Source: an uncultured Tropicimonas sp. | Lineage (GTDB): Bacteria; Pseudomonadota; Alphaproteobacteria; Rhodobacterales; Rhodobacteraceae | Direction of reading: 5' to 3' | Length of the DNA: 64,000 bases | NCBI GenBank assembly: GCA_947497945.1 | Contig: CANMIP010000030.1 | Coordinates: 16,642-80,641, forward strand | Part shown: positions 53,122 to 62,271 of the stretch, piece by piece | Layout: each line of letters opens with the position of its first letter | How positions within the stretch are numbered: position 1 is the first letter of the stretch | Made by a program: the position numbers and the translations under genes | Notes under the pieces: generated by a model | Databases searched by the model: none | Told to the model about the DNA's origin: nothing | The model's input: the letters and a program-made list of their open reading frames with translations, nothing else

Positions 53122-54387
53122 TCAGTCGAGCGCGCGCCAGCCGATATCGCGGCGGAAGAAGCCTTGCGGCCAGTCGACCGCTTCGGCCATGGCATAGGCG
53201 CGGTCGCGAGCTTCCTTCAATGTCCGACCACGCGCCGTGGCGTTGAGGACGCGGCCGCCGGTGGCAGTGATCTTGCCGTCGGCCTCTGTGGTGCCGGCGT
53301 GGAACATCATTTCCCAGCTTGTTTCGGGCAAGTCGTCGAGACCGTTGATGATCGTGCCCTTTTCGTAAGCCCCGGGATATCCATCCGCGGCGAGCACGAC
53401 GGTCATGGCGTGATCCTCGGCCCAGTTCACGTGGCGCTCGGCGAGGCGGCCTTCGGCGGCGGCGAGCAGCAGGTCCAGCGCCTGCGCGCCGAGCCGCATC
53501 ATCAGCGCCTGGCATTCCGGGTCGCCGAAGCGGACATTATATTCGACCAGCCGCGGTTTGCCGTGTTTGATCATCAGCCCGACATAGAGCACGCCGCGAT
53601 AGGGCGTGCCGCGCCGGGCCATCTCGTCCATGGTCGGCTTGACGATCTGTTCCAGCGTCGCCTCGACCAGCTCATCGGTCATGATCGGGGCGGGGGAATA
53701 GGCGCCCATGCCGCCCGTGTTGGGGCCGGTATCGCCCTCGCCGACGCGCTTGTGGTCCTGCGCGGTGCCGACGGGGAGAACGGTTTCGCCGTCGCAGAGA
53801 ACGAAGAAGCTCGCCTCCTCACCATCCATGAATTCTTCGATCACCACTTCCGCGCCGGCCGCGCCGAAGGCGCCGCCAAGGATGTCCTCGACACCCGCGA
53901 GCGCTTCGGCCTCGGTCATCGCCACGATCACACCCTTGCCGGCGGCCAGGCCATCGGCCTTGATGACGATGGGCGCACCTTGTTGCCGGATATAGGCCTT
54001 CGCGGCCTCGACCTCGTCAAACCGGGCCCAGGCGGCGGTGGGAGCGCCGGCAGCGTCGCAGACCTCCTTGGTGAAACGCTTGGAGGCTTCAAGCCTGGCG
54101 GCTTCGCGAGAGGGGCCGAAGACGGGAATGCCGGCCTCGGCGAGACGGTCGGCGACGCCGGCGGCAAGCGGCGCCTCGGGACCGACGACAACAAAGTCGA
54201 TGCTTTCGGCTTCCGCGAACTCGACCACAGCGCTGCCATCGCAGATATCGAAGCTGGCGCATTCGGCGATCTGGGCGATGCCGGCATTGCCGGGCGCCAC
54301 GATCAGTCGGTCGCATTTCGGGTTTTGCAGGATTGCCCAGGCCAGGGAATGCTCGCGGCCGCCACCGCCCAATACCAATATGTTCAT
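53122..54387 (-). CDS. purD: Phosphoribosylamine-glycine ligase
   Basis: Second step of purine synthesis, joining glycine to phosphoribosylamine with ATP. The 421-residue protein has the N-terminal GGGGREHSLAW loop, an ATP-grasp domain (VIKADGLAAGKGVIVA; GPNTGGMGAYSPAP), and the C-terminal domain with EYNVRFGDPECQ. It is divergent from the methyltransferase gene and upstream of surf1. No other pur genes are adjacent. Confidence 0.96.
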   Translation of the reverse strand: MNILVLGGGGREHSLAWAILQNPKCDRLIVAPGNAGIAQIAECASFDICDGSAVVEFAEAESIDFVVVGPEAPLAAGVADRLAEAGIPVFGPSREAARLEASKRFTKEVCDAAGAPTAAWARFDEVEAAKAYIRQQGAPIVIKADGLAAGKGVIVAMTEAEALAGVEDILGGAFGAAGAEVVIEEFMDGEEASFFVLCDGETVLPVGTAQDHKRVGEGDTGPNTGGMGAYSPAPIMTDELVEATLEQIVKPTMDEMARRGTPYRGVLYVGLMIKHGKPRLVEYNVRFGDPECQALMMRLGAQALDLLLAAAEGRLAERHVNWAEDHAMTVVLAADGYPGAYEKGTIINGLDDLPETSWEMMFHAGTTEADGKITATGGRVLNATARGRTLKEARDRAYAMAEAVDWPQGFFRRDIGWRALD

Positions 54388-54506
54388 GTCGTCTCCTCGG
54401 TCGGCTTTCTTCTAGGAGCGGCGCGGTTGGATCACAAGCGTTCGCAGGCAAGCATTTGGTATCGGACCGGCGCTCTGGTAGATTGTCCGGGCGAAGGGGA
54501 GGACAG

Positions 54507-55289
54507 ATGCTGGAATTCGACGCGGACACGACGCGCCTGCTGGAGCAATGCTACCAGGGGGCAGACATCACGCGGCGCAGGCGGGAATCGTTCGACCGGT
54601 TGCGGCCAGGACCCGGCGACCGGATCGTCGATATCGGCTGCGGCAACGGGCTGTTGACGCTGGAACTGGCGCGCGCGGTCGGGGAAAATGGCGAGGTTAT
54701 CGGCGTCGATCCGAGCGCGGATATGCGGGGAGCGGCGCAAGAGCGCTGCCGGGAAAGCTCAAACACCCGCATCCTCGACGGAACGGCCGACGCGTTGCCG
54801 CTCGCTGATGGGCTGGCGGACAAGGCGCTCTCCGTGCAGGTCTTCGAATACCTGTCCGACGTGCCTTCGGCCCTTGCCGAAGCCTCTCGAATCCTGCGGC
54901 CCGGGGGGCGGCTGGTTCTCGGGGATATCCATTTCGGCTCGATGGTCTGGCATAGCGACGAGCCTGAGCGTATGGCCCGGATGTGCGCTTCCTGGGATCG
55001 GCACGCGGTCCATCTCGACCTGCCGGCGCATCTGCCCGGGCTCATGCGCAAGGCAGGCTTTGTCGTCGATGGCACCGACCCGGTGACACTGTGCGATTGC
55101 GAGCTGCGGCCGGACGGGCTTGCCAACATGATGCTCCGGCTCATGGAACGTTACGCGGTGGCGAACGGGCATCTGGAGGCCGCCGAAGCTGCTGCATGGG
55201 CCGCGGAGCAGCATGCGCTGGCGCAGGCCGGACGGTTCTTCTTCTCGGTCAGCCATTTCGTCACCGTCGCCCACAAGCCGCATCGGTAA
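54507..55289 (+). CDS. Class I SAM-dependent methyltransferase
   Basis: A 260-residue methyltransferase of the UbiE/Methyltransf_11 type. Motif I is VDIGCGNGLLTLELA (residues 41-55), followed by the acidic VIGVDPS, and the post-motif LRPGGRLVLGDI. The C-terminal third is helical and Ala-rich (EAAEAAAWAAEQHALAQAG). The substrate is not evident. The ATG at 54507 has GGGGAGGA upstream. It lies 63 bases before xseA on the same strand. Confidence 0.87.
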   Translation: MLEFDADTTRLLEQCYQGADITRRRRESFDRLRPGPGDRIVDIGCGNGLLTLELARAVGENGEVIGVDPSADMRGAAQERCRESSNTRILDGTADALPLADGLADKALSVQVFEYLSDVPSALAEASRILRPGGRLVLGDIHFGSMVWHSDEPERMARMCASWDRHAVHLDLPAHLPGLMRKAGFVVDGTDPVTLCDCELRPDGLANMMLRLMERYAVANGHLEAAEAAAWAAEQHALAQAGRFFFSVSHFVTVAHKPHR

Positions 55290-55352
55290 CGCCGCCGGTT
55301 TTCATCCGTTTCCACGCGCGATAGGTTGGCCGAAACGGCAGGAGAGCAGCCC

Positions 55353-56897
55353 ATGTCCGACCTGATCGACGAGCCAGATGATCCCGGGTCCAATGCGCCC
55401 GAATTCACCGTTTCGGAGATTTCCGGGGCGGTAAAGAAGACGCTGGAAGGCGCCTTCGGCCGGGTGCGCGTGCGCGGCGAGGTCGGCCGGGTGTTCAAGG
55501 CCCGCTCGGGGCATCTCTATTACGACATCAAGGACGAGCGGAACGTGCTCGCCTGCACGACCTGGAAGGGGCAAGTCTCCGGGCTGGCGGTGGTGCCCGA
55601 AGAGGGGATGGAGGTCATCGTCTCGGGGCGGCTGACGGCCTTCGGCGCGCAGTCGAAATACAACCTCAATGCCGAGCAGGTGGAGCCCGCCGGCGCCGGC
55701 GCGCTGATGGCGATGCTGGAAAAGCGCAAGAAGCAACTGGAGGCGGAAGGGCTCTTTGCCGCCGAGCGCAAGCGGGCGTTGCCCTACCTGCCGGAGATCA
55801 TCGGCGTGGTAACCTCGCCCTCAGGCGCGGTGATCCGCGATATCCTGCACCGGCTGCGGGACCGGATGCCGCGCAAGGTGCTGGTCTGGCCGGTGGCCGT
55901 GCAGGGGCGCGATTGCGCGGGCCAGGTGGCCGCGGCCATCGAGGGGTTCAACCAGATGACGCCCGGGGGCGCGTTGCCGCGGCCGGATGTGCTGATCGTG
56001 GCCCGCGGCGGCGGCTCGATCGAAGACCTCTGGGGGTTCAACGAGGAGATCGTGGCACGGGCGGCGGCGGCAAGCGAGATCCCCCTGATCTCCGCCGTGG
56101 GCCACGAGACCGACACGACGCTGATCGACTATGTCTCCGACCGTCGAGCGCCGACCCCCACCGCCGCTGCCGAGATGGCCGTGCCGGTGCGGCTGGAACT
56201 GCTCGCCCATCTCGACACGCAGGGCGCGCGGCTCTCCGGGGCGTTGCTGCGCGGGATGACGCGCCGGGGCGAGCGATTGCGCGACCTCTCCCGGGCGCTG
56301 CCGCGGCCGGATACGCTGCTGGCCGGTCCGCGCCAACGGCTGGACCACGCCGCGGATCGCCTTCCCGCCGCGCTGACGGCGGGTGTCCAGCGGCGACAGG
56401 TCCGGCTTGCGCAGAACAGCGCCGCGCTGCGGCCGAACCTGCTGGCGCAGAGGCTTGACGGGCTTTCGGCCCGGCTTGCGCTGCAATCCGATCGCCTGGC
56501 GCCGGCGCTGGCGCGGCGCGGGGCGCGGGCGCGGCAGGATCTGACTGCGCTCTCCGCCAGGCTCAGCCCGGTTTCGCTGCAACGCGAGATTGCGCGCGGG
56601 CGCGAGGCGTTCGCTGACAAGACGCGGCGGATCACGGGGGCGCAGATGACGTTGTTGCAGCGCCGGAAAGAGCGGCTGACAGCGCTGGACCGGGTCTTGC
56701 AGAGTCTCGGATACGAAGAGACGCTGCGGCGCGGCTATGCCGTCGTGCGCGTCAACGACCGGATCGTGACGACCAAGGCAGACGCCGAGCAGGCGCATGC
56801 GCTGGAGATCCAGTTTGCCGATGGGCGGCTTCAAATCGGAGCTTCGCGGGCCGCGAAAGGGCGCAAGGACAAACCGGAGCAGGGCAGCCTGTTCTAG
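55353..56897 (+). CDS. xseA: Exodeoxyribonuclease VII large subunit
   Basis: Large subunit of the ssDNA exonuclease. It has an N-terminal OB fold (residues about 18-110, [16 protein letters not shown]), the catalytic domain ([51 protein letters not shown]) and the long coiled-coil segment to the C-terminus. The 514-residue length is a little longer than E. coli XseA because of the Arg/Ala-rich coil. I used the ATG at 55353 with GGAGAG upstream. xseB is not adjacent. Confidence 0.94.
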   Translation: MSDLIDEPDDPGSNAPEFTVSEISGAVKKTLEGAFGRVRVRGEVGRVFKARSGHLYYDIKDERNVLACTTWKGQVSGLAVVPEEGMEVIVSGRLTAFGAQSKYNLNAEQVEPAGAGALMAMLEKRKKQLEAEGLFAAERKRALPYLPEIIGVVTSPSGAVIRDILHRLRDRMPRKVLVWPVAVQGRDCAGQVAAAIEGFNQMTPGGALPRPDVLIVARGGGSIEDLWGFNEEIVARAAAASEIPLISAVGHETDTTLIDYVSDRRAPTPTAAAEMAVPVRLELLAHLDTQGARLSGALLRGMTRRGERLRDLSRALPRPDTLLAGPRQRLDHAADRLPAALTAGVQRRQVRLAQNSAALRPNLLAQRLDGLSARLALQSDRLAPALARRGARARQDLTALSARLSPVSLQREIARGREAFADKTRRITGAQMTLLQRRKERLTALDRVLQSLGYEETLRRGYAVVRVNDRIVTTKADAEQAHALEIQFADGRLQIGASRAAKGRKDKPEQGSLF

Positions 56898-57292
56898 GGG
56901 CGGATTGCGCTCGGCCTCGCCATCGACCGGTCCGCTTGGCGGCTTCAAGACGGAGCACCAAGCGCCGGGCCAGCGCCTGTCCGTGGGGTGGCGCTGCAAC
57001 ACTGGTGCGGCGCACTTAATCTCGCAAGATCCGAAAGACCTCAGACCGATACGCCTGCCTCACCAAAGCGCCAGCCCGCCAGGACGGGCAGGTGCTGGCC
57101 CGGCGCCTTCGGCTTGATTTCGGGCCGGGATTTCTTCGCAGACAACGTCCGCAATCGGCTCACGGCAACCCGTTGCGCAGGGCCCGAAATGCCACAACCA
57201 GGCCGCAAAAGCCCGGCCAGGTGGCGCATTCCCTTTCTCGGAAGGGAAACAGTTTCATAATACAGCCGCAATTACCCGCTAGCCGGGCGATA
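56898..57292. other. Interval between xseA and the dprE-type operon
   Basis: 395 bases with no gene. It holds the large imperfect inverted repeat 56962-57106. Near the operon start there is a small hairpin, TTCCCTT/AAGGGAA (57229-57248), followed by TAATAC at 57258-57263 that could be a -10 box. No -35 is clear. GGCGGCTTCAA with CGGAGC two bases on, at about 56940-56956, resembles a stretch of the xseA end. Confidence 0.5.
56962..57106. repeat. Large imperfect inverted repeat (23-bp arms), with a related copy at 60.43 kb
   Basis: GCGCCGGGCCAGCGCCTGTC plus CGT (56962-56984) matches the reverse complement of 57084-57106 at 21 of 23 positions. Inside the arms the similarity continues in blocks (TGGCGC, TGGTG-GGC). 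The core CCAGCACCTGCCCGT occurs again at 60430-60444. It is not part of any gene. Confidence 0.65.
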
Positions 57293-58294
57293 ATGATAAC
57301 GAATATGAGCAGTCCTTCCGTGACCCCGACCCAAGCCGCGTCCAGCCAGCGCCGGCGTGACATAGCCATCATTGGCGGTCTTCTTGGCCTCTTCCTCGTC
57401 GGGCTCGCAGGCCTCGCGGCGGCAACCGGCTGGGAAGAGACGCTGCATCAACTCGGCAAGCTGAGCGCTTTGCAGGTTGCAGCCCTGCTAGCGCTGTCAC
57501 TGGTCAATTACCTCTTCCGCGGCGCCCGCTGGCACCTGTTCGCCCGCACGCTTGGGCTTCCGACCGGCCTGGTGCAGGATATGCGACATTTCCTCGGCGG
57601 TTTTGCGATGACGGTCACGCCCGGCCGCGTCGGCGAACTGATCCGCATGCGCTGGCTCAAGCGCGAAACCGGATGGAGCGTGGAGCGCACGGCGCCGCTC
57701 GTCCTCGTCGACCGCGCCTCGGACCTCGCCGCCATGGGCCTGATCCTCGCCGTTGCCCTCGCGCTCTCGACCGCCGGCATCACCGGAGCCGCCCCGGTCG
57801 TCCTGATCGCGCTTATTGCCGCCTGGGTCGCAACACGCCCACGCCTGCTGGCCGCTTTCGTCACGCTCGCCTACCGGACAACCGGCCGCTGGCCGCGTGC
57901 CTTCGGCCGGGTCCGGCAGTCGGCGCGCTCGCTCAAGCAGTTCTCCAGCGCCGCCGTCGTCACGCCGGCCATGATCCTCGGCGCCTCCGGCTGGATCGCC
58001 GAAGGCTATGCCTTCTACCTGCTGCTGGGCTGGATGGGCGCCGAAATCCCCTTCTGGAACGCCGTCGCCATCTTCGTCTTCTCGACGCTGGCGGGCGGGC
58101 TGACCGGCGCCCCCGGCGGCGTCGGCGGTGCCGAGGCCGCGATGATCGCGCTGCTGAAACTCCAGGGCGTGCCGCTGGAAGTCTCCGTCCCGGCCACGGC
58201 CGTCATCCGCCTGACCACGCTCTGGTTCGCCATCCTCATCGGCCTGGCCATCTTCCCCCTCGCCGAACGCTCTTCGAAAAAGGCTTGTCCATGA
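57293..58294 (+). CDS. Lysylphosphatidylglycerol synthase TM-region (UPF0104) flippase-like protein
   Basis: A 333-residue inner-membrane protein with about eight helices. The fold is that of the MprF/AglD transmembrane domain: a first helix after a polar tail (IIGGLLGLFLVGLAGLAA), then RGARWHLFARTLG, TPGRVGELIRM, and later TGAPGGVGGAEAAM. The family includes lipid flippases. The stop codon overlaps the DprE1-like start as ATGA. Together with the next two genes it suggests membrane transfer of a polyprenyl-linked sugar, which is inferred from context. The start could also be the ATG at 57305. Confidence 0.83.
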   Translation: MITNMSSPSVTPTQAASSQRRRDIAIIGGLLGLFLVGLAGLAAATGWEETLHQLGKLSALQVAALLALSLVNYLFRGARWHLFARTLGLPTGLVQDMRHFLGGFAMTVTPGRVGELIRMRWLKRETGWSVERTAPLVLVDRASDLAAMGLILAVALALSTAGITGAAPVVLIALIAAWVATRPRLLAAFVTLAYRTTGRWPRAFGRVRQSARSLKQFSSAAVVTPAMILGASGWIAEGYAFYLLLGWMGAEIPFWNAVAIFVFSTLAGGLTGAPGGVGGAEAAMIALLKLQGVPLEVSVPATAVIRLTTLWFAILIGLAIFPLAERSSKKACP

Positions 58295-59598
58295 CCTGGA
58301 AGCAAACCGATTACTCCGGCTGGGGCCGCTATTACACCGCGTCCGGCCAGCTCGCCCGCCCAGAACGCGCCTCCGCGCTGGCCCGTATCGCCGCCGAGAC
58401 CCCCTGCCCTGCCATTGGCCAGCGGCGGTCCTATGCCGATTCATGCCTGAATTCCGACGGCCGTGCCATCGACACGGCGAGACTCGACCGGTTCATCGGC
58501 TTCGACGCCGAGGCCGGCCTGCTCGAGGTCGAATCCGGCGTGAGGCTCAGTGACATCGTTACCCATTTTGCGCCGAAGGGCTGGCTGCCCAGCGTCCTGC
58601 CCGGCACTGGCTTCGCCACTGTCGGTGGGGCGATCGGAATGGATGTCCATGGCAAGAACCACCACCATCTTGGATCCTTCGGCCAGCACGTCGAGAGCCT
58701 GACCCTCGCCACGCCGGACGGCCCGCGCGAGATCAACGCAGCGGACCCGCTCTTCTCCGCCACCATCGGCGGCATGGGCCAGACCGGCCCGATCGCATCC
58801 GCAAAGCTGCGCATGCTTCCCGTCAAGGGCGACGTGATGATGGTCACCGAACGCCGCATCGAGGGGCTCGACAGCTATTTCACCCATCTCGATGAAAGCC
58901 AGGCCACCTATACTGTCGGCTGGATCGACGCCACCGCCAAGGGAGACGCGCTCGGCCGCGGCATCCTTGAAGAAGGCGAAACCGGTCCCGGCCTTGTCCC
59001 GCCGGCCAAGCGCGGCAAGCGCGTCCCCTTCAACGCGCCGCATTTCGCCCTCTCCGGCCCAATCGTGCGCAGGTTCAACGCCGCCTATTACCGCCGGATT
59101 CCCCTGCGTGGCCGCACGGTGGTCAAACCGCTCGAGGACTACTTCTTTCCGCTCGACAAGATCCATGACTGGAACCGGCTCTACGGCAAGCGCGGCTTCC
59201 ACCAGTTCCAATGTGTCGTCCCGCTCGCCGAACGCGAGATCCTGCGCGACATGCTCTCCCGCGTCTCCGGTGCCGGCCTCGCCTCGCCGCTCGCGGTGCT
59301 CAAGCGCATGGGACCGGGGCGTGGCGGCATGATGTCTTTCCCGATGGAGGGCTACACGCTGGCCATCGACTTCCCCGCCCGCGACGAAGCCGCCTGGATG
59401 ATCCGGTCGCTGATTGCGATGGCCACGGAGGCGCAAGGGCGCGTCTATCTCGCCAAGGACGCCTTCGCGGCGCCCGAGCAGATGGATGCGATGTATCCCG
59501 AACGCGCGGCCTGGGCCGGGATCGTCAACGCGCTCGACCCCGAGCAATCCTATGCCACCGACATGATCCGCCGCCTATCGCTGAGGAGCCAAGCATGA
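58291..59598 (+). CDS. DprE1-like FAD-dependent polyprenyl-phosphoribose 2'-oxidase
   Basis: A 435-residue flavoprotein close to DprE1, which oxidises decaprenylphosphoryl ribose. GMDVHGKNHHHLGSFGQHV fits the FAD and active-site segment. The C-terminal part has Lys389 in RVYLAKDA, equal to DprE1 Lys418. The residue at the place of the benzothiazinone-target Cys387 is Ala358 (GYTLAIDFP); the 31-residue spacing from Cys/Ala to Lys is the same. It overlaps both neighbours by 4 bases. L-gulonolactone oxidase and alditol oxidase are distant relatives and less likely. Confidence 0.85.
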   Translation: MTWKQTDYSGWGRYYTASGQLARPERASALARIAAETPCPAIGQRRSYADSCLNSDGRAIDTARLDRFIGFDAEAGLLEVESGVRLSDIVTHFAPKGWLPSVLPGTGFATVGGAIGMDVHGKNHHHLGSFGQHVESLTLATPDGPREINAADPLFSATIGGMGQTGPIASAKLRMLPVKGDVMMVTERRIEGLDSYFTHLDESQATYTVGWIDATAKGDALGRGILEEGETGPGLVPPAKRGKRVPFNAPHFALSGPIVRRFNAAYYRRIPLRGRTVVKPLEDYFFPLDKIHDWNRLYGKRGFHQFQCVVPLAEREILRDMLSRVSGAGLASPLAVLKRMGPGRGGMMSFPMEGYTLAIDFPARDEAAWMIRSLIAMATEAQGRVYLAKDAFAAPEQMDAMYPERAAWAGIVNALDPEQSYATDMIRRLSLRSQA

Positions 59599-60344
59599 CC
59601 GAGACCGCCCCGCAAACCTGGCTGATCCTCGGCGCAACATCGTCGATGGCCCGCGCTCTGGCCCGCAAACTCGCCGAACAGGGCGCCCAGCTCCTGCTCG
59701 CCGGGCGCGACATGGACGATCTTGCCGCGACCGCCGCCGATTGCCGCCTGCGCGGCGCGCCGCTGGCCGAAGCTGTCGCCTTCGACGCCCGCGACCCCGG
59801 CACGTTCCAACCCATTCTCGACCGCATGTCGGCCCTCGACGGCACCCCCAATGCCGCCGTCTTCGTCGGCTCGATGCCGCCGCAGGAGGAAATCGACACC
59901 GACCCGTCCCTGATCGACGGCACCGTCGCCGACAGCTTCACCGGCCCCGCCCGCCTGCTCCACGGCCTCGCGCCGCTCCTGGAAGAGCGCGGCGCCGGCA
60001 CCATTGTCGGGGTCAGCTCGGTCGCCGGGGACCGCGGCCGGGTCGGCAATTACTGCTATGGCGCGGCCAAGGCCGGCTTCACGACCTACATGTCGGGCCT
60101 GCGCAACCGCCTCGGCCGCTCCGGGGCCCACGCCATCACCGTCAAGCCCGGCTTCGTCGACACCGCGATGACCTGGGGGCTGGAAGGCATGTTCCTCGTC
60201 GCGCCGCCCGACGCAGTGGCCGACAGTATCCTCAAGGCGGTCGCCCGGAAGAAGAACGTCATCTACACGCCGTTTTTCTGGCGCTACATCATGATGATCA
60301 TCCGCGCCGTGCCGGAGCCGATCTTCCGCAAGATGTCGATCTGA
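59595..60344 (+). CDS. DprE2-like short-chain dehydrogenase
   Basis: A 249-residue SDR enzyme similar to DprE2, which reduces the keto intermediate made by DprE1 to an arabinose form. The nucleotide loop is LILGATSSMARAL (residues 10-22), the catalytic Ser in VGVSSVAG near 141, and Tyr155/Lys159 in YGAAK. The C-terminus has a hydrophobic helix (FFWRYIMMIIRAVPEPIF) that may bind the membrane. ATGA overlap with the upstream gene shows tight coupling. The order flippase-like, DprE1-like, DprE2-like is the best clue to function. Confidence 0.85.
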   Translation: MTETAPQTWLILGATSSMARALARKLAEQGAQLLLAGRDMDDLAATAADCRLRGAPLAEAVAFDARDPGTFQPILDRMSALDGTPNAAVFVGSMPPQEEIDTDPSLIDGTVADSFTGPARLLHGLAPLLEERGAGTIVGVSSVAGDRGRVGNYCYGAAKAGFTTYMSGLRNRLGRSGAHAITVKPGFVDTAMTWGLEGMFLVAPPDAVADSILKAVARKKNVIYTPFFWRYIMMIIRAVPEPIFRKMSI

Positions 60345-60907
60345 GGACAGGATACCGCGCGGAGTGGGCCTTCGCCGCGAGCGCAATACATTCCCGCAGG
60401 GTGCGTGGTCACACGCATATAAAGTCGTGCCAGCACCTGCCCGTGGGATGGCGCAACAGCGGCTGCGCGCTGAACCCTATCCGCCAACAGATCAGGACTT
60501 TGCGCGCGGATGACATTGCGCCAGCCTGCCGGACCGGACCGTGAACGCGCCTGCACGGCGAAATTCGATCGCGATTCCGTGCCACGGACGTCGCGTTCCT
60601 ACCTCCGAATGAGGCCTGAAGGCGCCAAGACGGTTGACAAGCGTGCCCGGAACCTCCATCTGCCCCGGATGGACGTTCTCTGCCGCGTGAGCAGATGGCA
60701 GTCTCCCGTTACGGATGACGCAGAACGTTTCTTATTCCCAGGTTCCCAGATCACGCGGGGGGTCCGACGCGATGACGTCCGTGAAGCAATCCGGCTTCGA
60801 GGTCAGGGCATCGCGCAACCCGACTGCGCCCGCGTGTTCGCTCCGAACCGCGGCAATTTTTATTGGACTCGGCCCTGGCGGCCGCTCCTCGAATGGAAAA
60901 CACCTAC
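60345..60907. other. Gene-less interval before rhlE
   Basis: 563 bases with no convincing gene. A partial copy of the repeat found at 56.96 kb is at 60429-60468. TTGACA at 60634-60639 is a perfect -35 hexamer, but the -10 at 17 bp (CATCTG) is weak. A long untranslated leader for the helicase is possible, as known for cold-inducible DEAD-box genes, but I saw no definite cold-shock element. Confidence 0.5.
60429..60468 (+). repeat. Partial copy of the 56.96-kb repeat
   Basis: GCCAGCACCTGCCCGTGGGA followed by TGGCGCAACAGCGG aligns with 56969-57012 (GCCAGCGCCTGTCCGTGGGG, TGGCGCTGCAACACTGG). The first 16 bases also equal the minus strand of 57085-57100. The copy lies 85 bases after the DprE2-like stop. 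Confidence 0.55.
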
Positions 60908-62140
60908 ATGACTTTCGAAACACTCGGACTGGCGCCGCGCCTCGTCCAGAAACTGGCCGAGCAAGACATCACCGAGCCCACCCCGATCCAGCTGAAGGCC
61001 ATCCCGCATGCCCTTGCCGGGCGCGACGTGATGGGCATCGCCCAGACCGGCACCGGCAAGACGGCCGCCTTTGGCCTGCCGATGGCCCATAACCTGCTGA
61101 AAGCCGGCACCAAGCCCGACCCCAAGACGGTGCGCGGGCTGATCCTCACGCCGACGCGGGAACTGGCCAAGCAGATCGCCGACAATCTCGCGGCCTATAC
61201 CCGCGACACCCATCTCAAGGTCAATCTCGTCGTTGGCGGTGCCTCCCTCAACGCCCAGGCCACCAAGCTGCATCGCGGCACCGACCTGCTGGTGGCGACG
61301 CCCGGACGCCTGATCGACCTGATCGAGCGCAAGGCCGTACGGCTCGACCTGACCAAGTATCTCGTGCTCGACGAAGCCGACCAGATGCTCGACATGGGTT
61401 TCATCCACGCGCTGCGCCGCATCGCGCCGCTGCTGTCGAAGGACCGGCAGACCATGCTCTTCTCGGCCACCATGCCGAAGCTGATGGCTGACCTGGCCAA
61501 GGCCTATCTGAACGACCCGATTCGCGTCGAGGTTTCGCCCCCGGGCAAGCCGGCCGACAAGGTCACCCAAGGGCTCCATTTCGTCGAGCAGGCCGGCAAG
61601 ACGCGCCTGCTGATCGACCATCTCGATGACCACCGGGCCGACATGGCACTGGTCTTTACCCGCACCAAGCACGGCGCCAACCGCCTTGCCGGGGCGCTTG
61701 AAAAGGCAGGCTATGCCGTCGGCGCGATCCACGGCAACAAGTCCCAGGGACAGCGCGAGCGGGCGATCAAGGCGTTCAAGTCGGGCGAATTGAAAGTGCT
61801 CGTGGCGACCGATGTCGCCGCGCGCGGGCTCGATATTCCCGGCGTGCGCCACGTCTATAACTACGACCTGCCCAACGTGGCCGAGAATTACGTGCACCGG
61901 ATCGGCCGTACCGCCCGTGCAGGTCGCGACGGCCGCGCGGTGGCCTATTGTGCCCCGGCCGAGATGTCGGAGCTGAAGGCGATCCAGAAGGCAATGGGAC
62001 GCGAAATCCCGATTGAGGGCGGCACTCGCTGGGGTCCGTCCCAGGCAGAGGCCCCGAAGCGCTCCAGCAAACCGCAAGCGGCGCGACCCAATGGCAAGAA
62101 GCGCCAACGCCGTCGCCCCGGTGCCCGCAAGGCCGCCTGA
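60908..62140 (+). CDS. rhlE: DEAD-box RNA helicase (RhlE type)
   Basis: A 410-residue ATP-dependent RNA helicase. The Q motif is in EPTPIQLKAI, Walker A in AQTGTGKT (45-52), the DEAD box in VLDEADQML, SAT in LFSATMP, and motif VI in HRIGRTARAGRDG. The C-terminal tail is basic and low complexity (QAARPNGKKRQRRRPGARKAA), as usual for RNA contact. I chose the ATG at 60908. ATG 60893 would add five residues (MENTY). No strong ribosome site is visible for either. RhlE-like roles are ribosome assembly and mRNA decay. Confidence 0.92.
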   Translation: MTFETLGLAPRLVQKLAEQDITEPTPIQLKAIPHALAGRDVMGIAQTGTGKTAAFGLPMAHNLLKAGTKPDPKTVRGLILTPTRELAKQIADNLAAYTRDTHLKVNLVVGGASLNAQATKLHRGTDLLVATPGRLIDLIERKAVRLDLTKYLVLDEADQMLDMGFIHALRRIAPLLSKDRQTMLFSATMPKLMADLAKAYLNDPIRVEVSPPGKPADKVTQGLHFVEQAGKTRLLIDHLDDHRADMALVFTRTKHGANRLAGALEKAGYAVGAIHGNKSQGQRERAIKAFKSGELKVLVATDVAARGLDIPGVRHVYNYDLPNVAENYVHRIGRTARAGRDGRAVAYCAPAEMSELKAIQKAMGREIPIEGGTRWGPSQAEAPKRSSKPQAARPNGKKRQRRRPGARKAA

Positions 62141-62218
62141 GCCAGCTCTTGCGTCCGTACTTCTCTCGCGCGTGTCGCGGGAAGACGGACGCATTCAGAG
62201 CCGAGGAATTTGAGCGAC

Positions 62219-62237
62219 AGGGGGCGCGAAGCCCCCT
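62219..62237. terminator. Hairpin between rhlE and the transglycosylase gene
   Basis: AGGGGGC, 5-nt loop, GCCCCCT, between two convergent stops. There is no T-run on either strand, so it is a weak terminator or none. Confidence 0.35.
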
Positions 62238-62271
62238 CCGCATCCCGCCCGACAGCCTGGCGGAACGCTTC

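Noticed and set aside
57673..58290. Longer start for the DprE1-like gene
   Set aside because: The frame is open far upstream but overlaps the flippase-like gene; the ATG at 58291 with ATGA overlap matches the family N-terminus.
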